A DNA stretch of 9,153 nt. Source: Actinomycetes bacterium (GTDB lineage: Bacteria > Actinomycetota > Acidimicrobiia > Acidimicrobiales > Acidimicrobiaceae). This document shows positions 6,973-9,153 of this stretch, in pieces. The notes beneath the pieces were generated by a model that did no database searches, was not told the DNA's origin, and saw only the letters and a program-made list of their open reading frames with translations. Position 1 is the stretch's first letter. Every line of letters begins with the position of its first letter. The stretch lies in NCBI GenBank assembly GCA_021844725.1, contig JAKBSX010000063.1:1-9153 (forward strand), in the 5' to 3' direction. Position numbers and translations under genes: made by a program.

Positions 6973-7015
6973 GGTTAGAAATCAACTTTCGTAACGTTGA
7001 TCAACTTCTCTAACC
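6973..7015. promoter_or_regulatory. Imperfect dyad with repeated ATCAACTT, candidate operator
   Basis: GGTTAGA (6973-6979) pairs with TCTAACC (7009-7015), and ATCAAC (6981-6986) pairs with GTTGAT (6996-7001). Within it GTTGATCAAC (6996-7005) is a perfect 10-bp palindrome. ATCAACTT occurs twice in direct orientation at 6981 and 7000, 19 bases apart, about two DNA turns. It sits between the two divergent promoters. The binding protein is unknown. Confidence 0.4.
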
Positions 7016-7092
7016 CTTGTGAATGGAAATTTGAGTTGAGTAAGTTCACGTTAACCATGGGGAGAATGCGGTTTTAGGTTGCAGAGGCTGTC

Positions 7093-7114
7093 CTTTTATC
7101 AGTTACGATAAAAG
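7093..7114. promoter_or_regulatory. Inverted repeat CTTTTATC-6-GATAAAAG, candidate operator
   Basis: CTTTTATC (7093-7100) and GATAAAAG (7107-7114) are exact reverse complements around the six-base spacer agttac. An outer pair GTCCTT (7090-7095) and AAGGAC (7122-7127) overlaps it, so alternative stems are possible. The stem is AT-rich and has no T-run, so a terminator is unlikely. The site lies about 65 bases upstream of the candidate dehydrogenase promoter. Confidence 0.4.
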
Positions 7115-7178
7115 TGCTGGTAAGGACCTAGAAAGATAAGTTTCCGTGATTTCGGGCACATTCTTTTTATGCATTCGG

Positions 7179-7207
7179 TTGCAAAAGGACATTAATTCGG
7201 ATATTGT
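7179..7207 (+). promoter_or_regulatory. Candidate promoter of the dehydrogenase gene
   Basis: TTGCAA at 7179-7184 and TATTGT at 7202-7207 are separated by exactly 17 bases, a sigma-70-type arrangement. Transcription would begin near 7214. That would leave almost no leader for the TTG at 7216 and favours the ATG at 7246 as the start codon. Confidence 0.4.
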
Positions 7208-7245
7208 GACGATGTTTGCTGATTGAGAGAAAAGTGAGCAATCTA

Positions 7246-8178
7246 ATGGTTGAAGAATCTTTGAAGTACGGCTGGATCGGGGCCGGAAGGATGGGATCAG
7301 AGATGATCCGGCGCCTAGCTGAATCCGGCAACGATGTCTCGGTTTTTAACCGCACCCGGGCTAAAGTGGAGCCGCTTCTGAAATATGGGGCCAAAGCTGT
7401 CGGAAGCGCTGCCGAACTCGCGCGATGTGATGTGATATTTGTTTCTGTAGGATCGTCCGAGGATTTTATCTCGGTCACCTGCGGAGAGGGAGGAGTGCTC
7501 TCGCAGTCACTTGTTCCAAAGGTGATAGTTGATTGCTCGACGATCTCGATCGAAGCCTCAATGGAAGTCAGGGCAGTGGCCGAATCCAAGTCAGTGGCGT
7601 TGTTGGCGGCCCCGGTAAGCGGGAATCCCAAAGTGGCGGAGGCTGGCAGGCTTACGATGGCTGTGTCGGGGCCGGAGGACGCCTTTAGGCTGGTAAGACC
7701 GGCCCTTGATCTAATTGTTGCCGGTGTCACCTACGTTGGCGAGGGTGATAATGCCAGGTTGGTTAAGCTTTGTCATAACTTGTTTTTGGGTGTCGTGACC
7801 CAGTCTTTAGTAGAGATTACAATTATGGCCGAAAAGGGTGGAGTTAGCAGGAACCTTTTTTTGGAGTATCTCAATAAGAGCGTTATGGGATCCACTTTCA
7901 GCCGTTATAAGGCTCCGGCACTTGTTAATCTGGATTATCACGCCACCTTCACCTCAAAGCTTCTGCGCAAGGATTTTGATATAGGACTGCAGACAGCGAG
8001 GGAGTTGGAGGTTCCGATGCCCACCGCATCAGCGGTTTATCAGATCATTCAATCCCTGGTTGCAGAAGGATATGGAGACGAGGACTTTGCTGCACTCATC
8101 GAATTACAGGCCAGGGCGTCAGGGTTGAAACTTGAAAGCGAAGGCGTTGAGGTCGATGACGGGCTTGGGACGAGGTAG
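7246..8178 (+). CDS. NAD(P)-dependent beta-hydroxyacid dehydrogenase (3-hydroxyisobutyrate dehydrogenase/GLYR family)
   Basis: This 310-residue cytoplasmic oxidoreductase has an N-terminal Rossmann domain and a helical C-terminal domain from about 165. It carries the dinucleotide loop GAGRMG (12-17), NRT (35-37) after the second strand, which favours NADP(H), DCSTI (96-100), the substrate-binding APVSGNPKVAEAGRL (122-136), and the catalytic Lys174 with Asn178 in KLCHN. All key residues are present. The family oxidises 3-hydroxyisobutyrate, tartronate semialdehyde, 2-(hydroxymethyl)glutarate and similar beta-hydroxyacids, or reduces glyoxylate/succinic semialdehyde; the exact substrate is not readable. 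The same frame is open from a TTG at 7216 and a GTG at 7234. ATG 7246 is preferred because homologues begin about ten residues before the glycine motif. It is divergent from the transporter operon and followed by a decarboxylase-like gene. Confidence 0.9.
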   Translation: MVEESLKYGWIGAGRMGSEMIRRLAESGNDVSVFNRTRAKVEPLLKYGAKAVGSAAELARCDVIFVSVGSSEDFISVTCGEGGVLSQSLVPKVIVDCSTISIEASMEVRAVAESKSVALLAAPVSGNPKVAEAGRLTMAVSGPEDAFRLVRPALDLIVAGVTYVGEGDNARLVKLCHNLFLGVVTQSLVEITIMAEKGGVSRNLFLEYLNKSVMGSTFSRYKAPALVNLDYHATFTSKLLRKDFDIGLQTARELEVPMPTASAVYQIIQSLVAEGYGDEDFAALIELQARASGLKLESEGVEVDDGLGTR

Positions 8179-8276
8179 TTGCAGCTGAAGCAGATTTGTC
8201 GCTCTGGTGACGCGGTATGGAATTGTTAGCCGGTTTTTTGGCAAATCAGCCGTTTTGCTGTTCTTCTCATTGGTGA

Positions 8277-8304
8277 TTGTAGGCAGGTTTATCAAATATA
8301 TAAA
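8277..8304 (+). promoter_or_regulatory. Weak internal promoter candidate ahead of the amidohydrolase
   Basis: TATAAA at 8299-8304 is a good -10 match and TTGTAG at 8277-8282 a poor -35, 16 bases apart. The 161-base gap after the dehydrogenase has no clear terminator. The amidohydrolase is probably cotranscribed, with this as a possible extra start. Confidence 0.22.
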
Positions 8305-8339
8305 ACGTGGCTCTGTAGTTCAAGTGAAAGAGGTGAAAA

Positions 8340-9153
8340 TTGCCCACCGACTGCCATATCCATTTTCTTCCCCCGGAATTGCTTATGCCTGAGATTGGTT
8401 CCAAAGTAGGACCATCTATCTCCTACAGCCAGGGAGAGCAGTATCTGGTTTATCAAAAAGGTAATCCGCTTGACTCTGTGGTTAGAGATTTTTCCAGACT
8501 GGAAGTGGTCAAAAGCCAATCGCATCAGATTGGAATTGATCGTTTGGTTCTCTCACCCTGGGTGGCAATGCTTCCTCTTGATGAAGATCCGCCGTTGGCG
8601 GCGGAGATCTGCCGACGTCACAATCTGGCCATGGCAACCGAAGTATCGAAGTCGCAAGATGTGGTAGGTTTGGCTGCGATTCCAATGCAGGATCCGGAAC
8701 TTGCAATTTCAGTTCTTCGTGAAGCGCTGGATATGGGGTTGAAAGGAGCGGAGATAACTCCTAGTTGCCAAGGTGTATTCATCGGGGATCCCAGTTTGAA
8801 TGACTTTTGGAAAGAGATTCAGCTGCTTCGGACCACAGTTGCAGTCCATCCCAGCACCAGAGGGCTTGACATGGCGGTATTTAGTCAAAGGTATCTTTGG
8901 AACTCTCTGGCCAATCCGGTTGAAACCGCTTTGGCAGCGTCTCAGCTGGTATTGAATGGGCAGATGGAGAGATATTTGGGGCTAAAGATTCTCCTGGCCC
9001 ACGGAGGTGGCGCTTTGATAAGTGTTATGGGGCGCATCGAGCACTCCCACAAGGTGCGCAAAGAGGTATTTGAAGCCCTTGCTCATCCGCCCTCGTGGTC
9101 ATTTCAGAAGTTTTATTATGACACCATTACCCACGATCCACAATTACTGGAGA
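8340..9153 (+). CDS. Amidohydrolase family 2 protein, ACMSD-like metal-dependent decarboxylase/hydrolase (C-terminus beyond window)
   Basis: The frame is open from an in-frame TGA at 8334 to the window edge, giving 271 visible residues. The TTG at 8340 is chosen because AGAGG (8329-8333) lies six bases upstream and because translation from it yields the metal motif DCHIHFLPPE with His6 and His8; the ATG at 8385 would delete these. Further residues fit the ACMSD fold: His170 in VHPS, His221 in LAHGGG, and YYDTITHD near 259-266. His170 and His221 are 51 apart, as I recall for His177/His228 of ACMSD. The last metal ligand, an Asp in a GTD-type motif, would fall just outside. Relatives decarboxylate 2-amino-3-carboxymuconate semialdehyde, resorcylates or carboxyvanillate, or hydrolyse ring products. 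Probably cytoplasmic and in an operon with the dehydrogenase. Confidence 0.88.
   Translation, partial: MPTDCHIHFLPPELLMPEIGSKVGPSISYSQGEQYLVYQKGNPLDSVVRDFSRLEVVKSQSHQIGIDRLVLSPWVAMLPLDEDPPLAAEICRRHNLAMATEVSKSQDVVGLAAIPMQDPELAISVLREALDMGLKGAEITPSCQGVFIGDPSLNDFWKEIQLLRTTVAVHPSTRGLDMAVFSQRYLWNSLANPVETALAASQLVLNGQMERYLGLKILLAHGGGALISVMGRIEHSHKVRKEVFEALAHPPSWSFQKFYYDTITHDPQLLE

Larger units (their letters stand above)
6766..7245. promoter_or_regulatory. Divergent regulatory region between transporter operon and dehydrogenase
   Basis: About 480 bases without a gene separate two divergently read units. The region is AT-richer than its flanks. It holds a candidate minus-strand promoter (6822-6855), an imperfect dyad with ATCAACTT repeats (6973-7015), a clean 8-bp inverted repeat (7093-7114) and a candidate plus-strand promoter (7179-7207). 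The motif AGTTGA/TCAACT recurs several times between about 6880 and 7045. This arrangement suits shared control of uptake and breakdown genes by a regulator encoded elsewhere. Confidence 0.55.

Noticed and set aside
7216..7245. TTG 7216 as start of the dehydrogenase
   Set aside because: It would add ten residues ahead of the family's usual N-terminus, lacks a good Shine-Dalgarno sequence, and lies almost on the predicted transcription start. ATG 7246 was preferred, though not proven.
7167..7730. 187-codon minus-strand frame opposite the dehydrogenase
   Set aside because: It is the antisense shadow of a clear beta-hydroxyacid dehydrogenase. Its Ser/Thr/Ala-rich translation has no domain features.
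8207..8392. 61-codon frame with a hydrophobic segment, possible small membrane protein
   Set aside because: No ribosome-binding site before its GTG, and it overlaps the well-supported start and HxH motif of the amidohydrolase by about 50 bases in another frame.
1..9153. CRISPR array, tRNA or rRNA genes
   Set aside because: No regularly spaced direct repeats, tRNA cloverleaf signatures or conserved rRNA segments were seen on either strand.

Overview
The window most resembles a mesophilic actinobacterial chromosome, possibly an Acidimicrobiia-type lineage. The evidence is a solute-binding lipoprotein with a LAAC lipobox and a long Ser/Thr/Ala linker, frequent GTG and TTG starts with good Shine-Dalgarno sequences, 4-base gene overlaps, and a base composition of roughly half G+C by eye. 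The taxonomic guess is inference only.

Layout. Positions 1-136 (+) are the right end of an IS200/IS605-type element. They hold the last codons of a tnpB-like gene, a 15-bp wobble-rich stem with a GTGA loop, and the diagnostic bulged right-end hairpin followed by TCAA, so the 3' part of an omega (reRNA) guide-RNA scaffold is present. Positions 137-717 hold no convincing intact gene, only a 14-bp palindrome and a possible relic of a helix-turn-helix protein. From 718 to 6765 a minus-strand block reads, in transcription order: binding lipoprotein (6765-5488), LivH permease, LivM permease, LivG ATPase, LivF ATPase, then an alpha/beta hydrolase resembling 2,6-dihydroxypseudooxynicotine hydrolase (1776-718). 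This is a complete branched-chain amino acid/amide-type (HAAT) ABC importer with a catabolic hydrolase at its tail. A perfect 10-bp hairpin separates the binding-protein gene from the permeases and probably sets the excess of binding protein over membrane parts.

Positions 6766-7245 form a divergent regulatory region with candidate promoters in both directions and two dyads that could be operators. On the plus strand follow a beta-hydroxyacid dehydrogenase (3-hydroxyisobutyrate dehydrogenase/GLYR family) and an amidohydrolase of the ACMSD-like decarboxylase family. The latter begins at a TTG at 8340 and runs off the end of the window.

Taken together this looks like a small-molecule uptake and breakdown locus. 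A HAAT transporter imports an amide, amino-acid-like or aromatic acid compound, and a C-C or ester hydrolase, an NAD(P)-dependent dehydrogenase and a metal-dependent decarboxylase/hydrolase act on the products. The substrate cannot be read from the sequence. The similarity of the hydrolase to a nicotine-pathway enzyme and of the amidohydrolase to ACMSD makes an N-heterocyclic or aromatic substrate a reasonable but unproven hypothesis.
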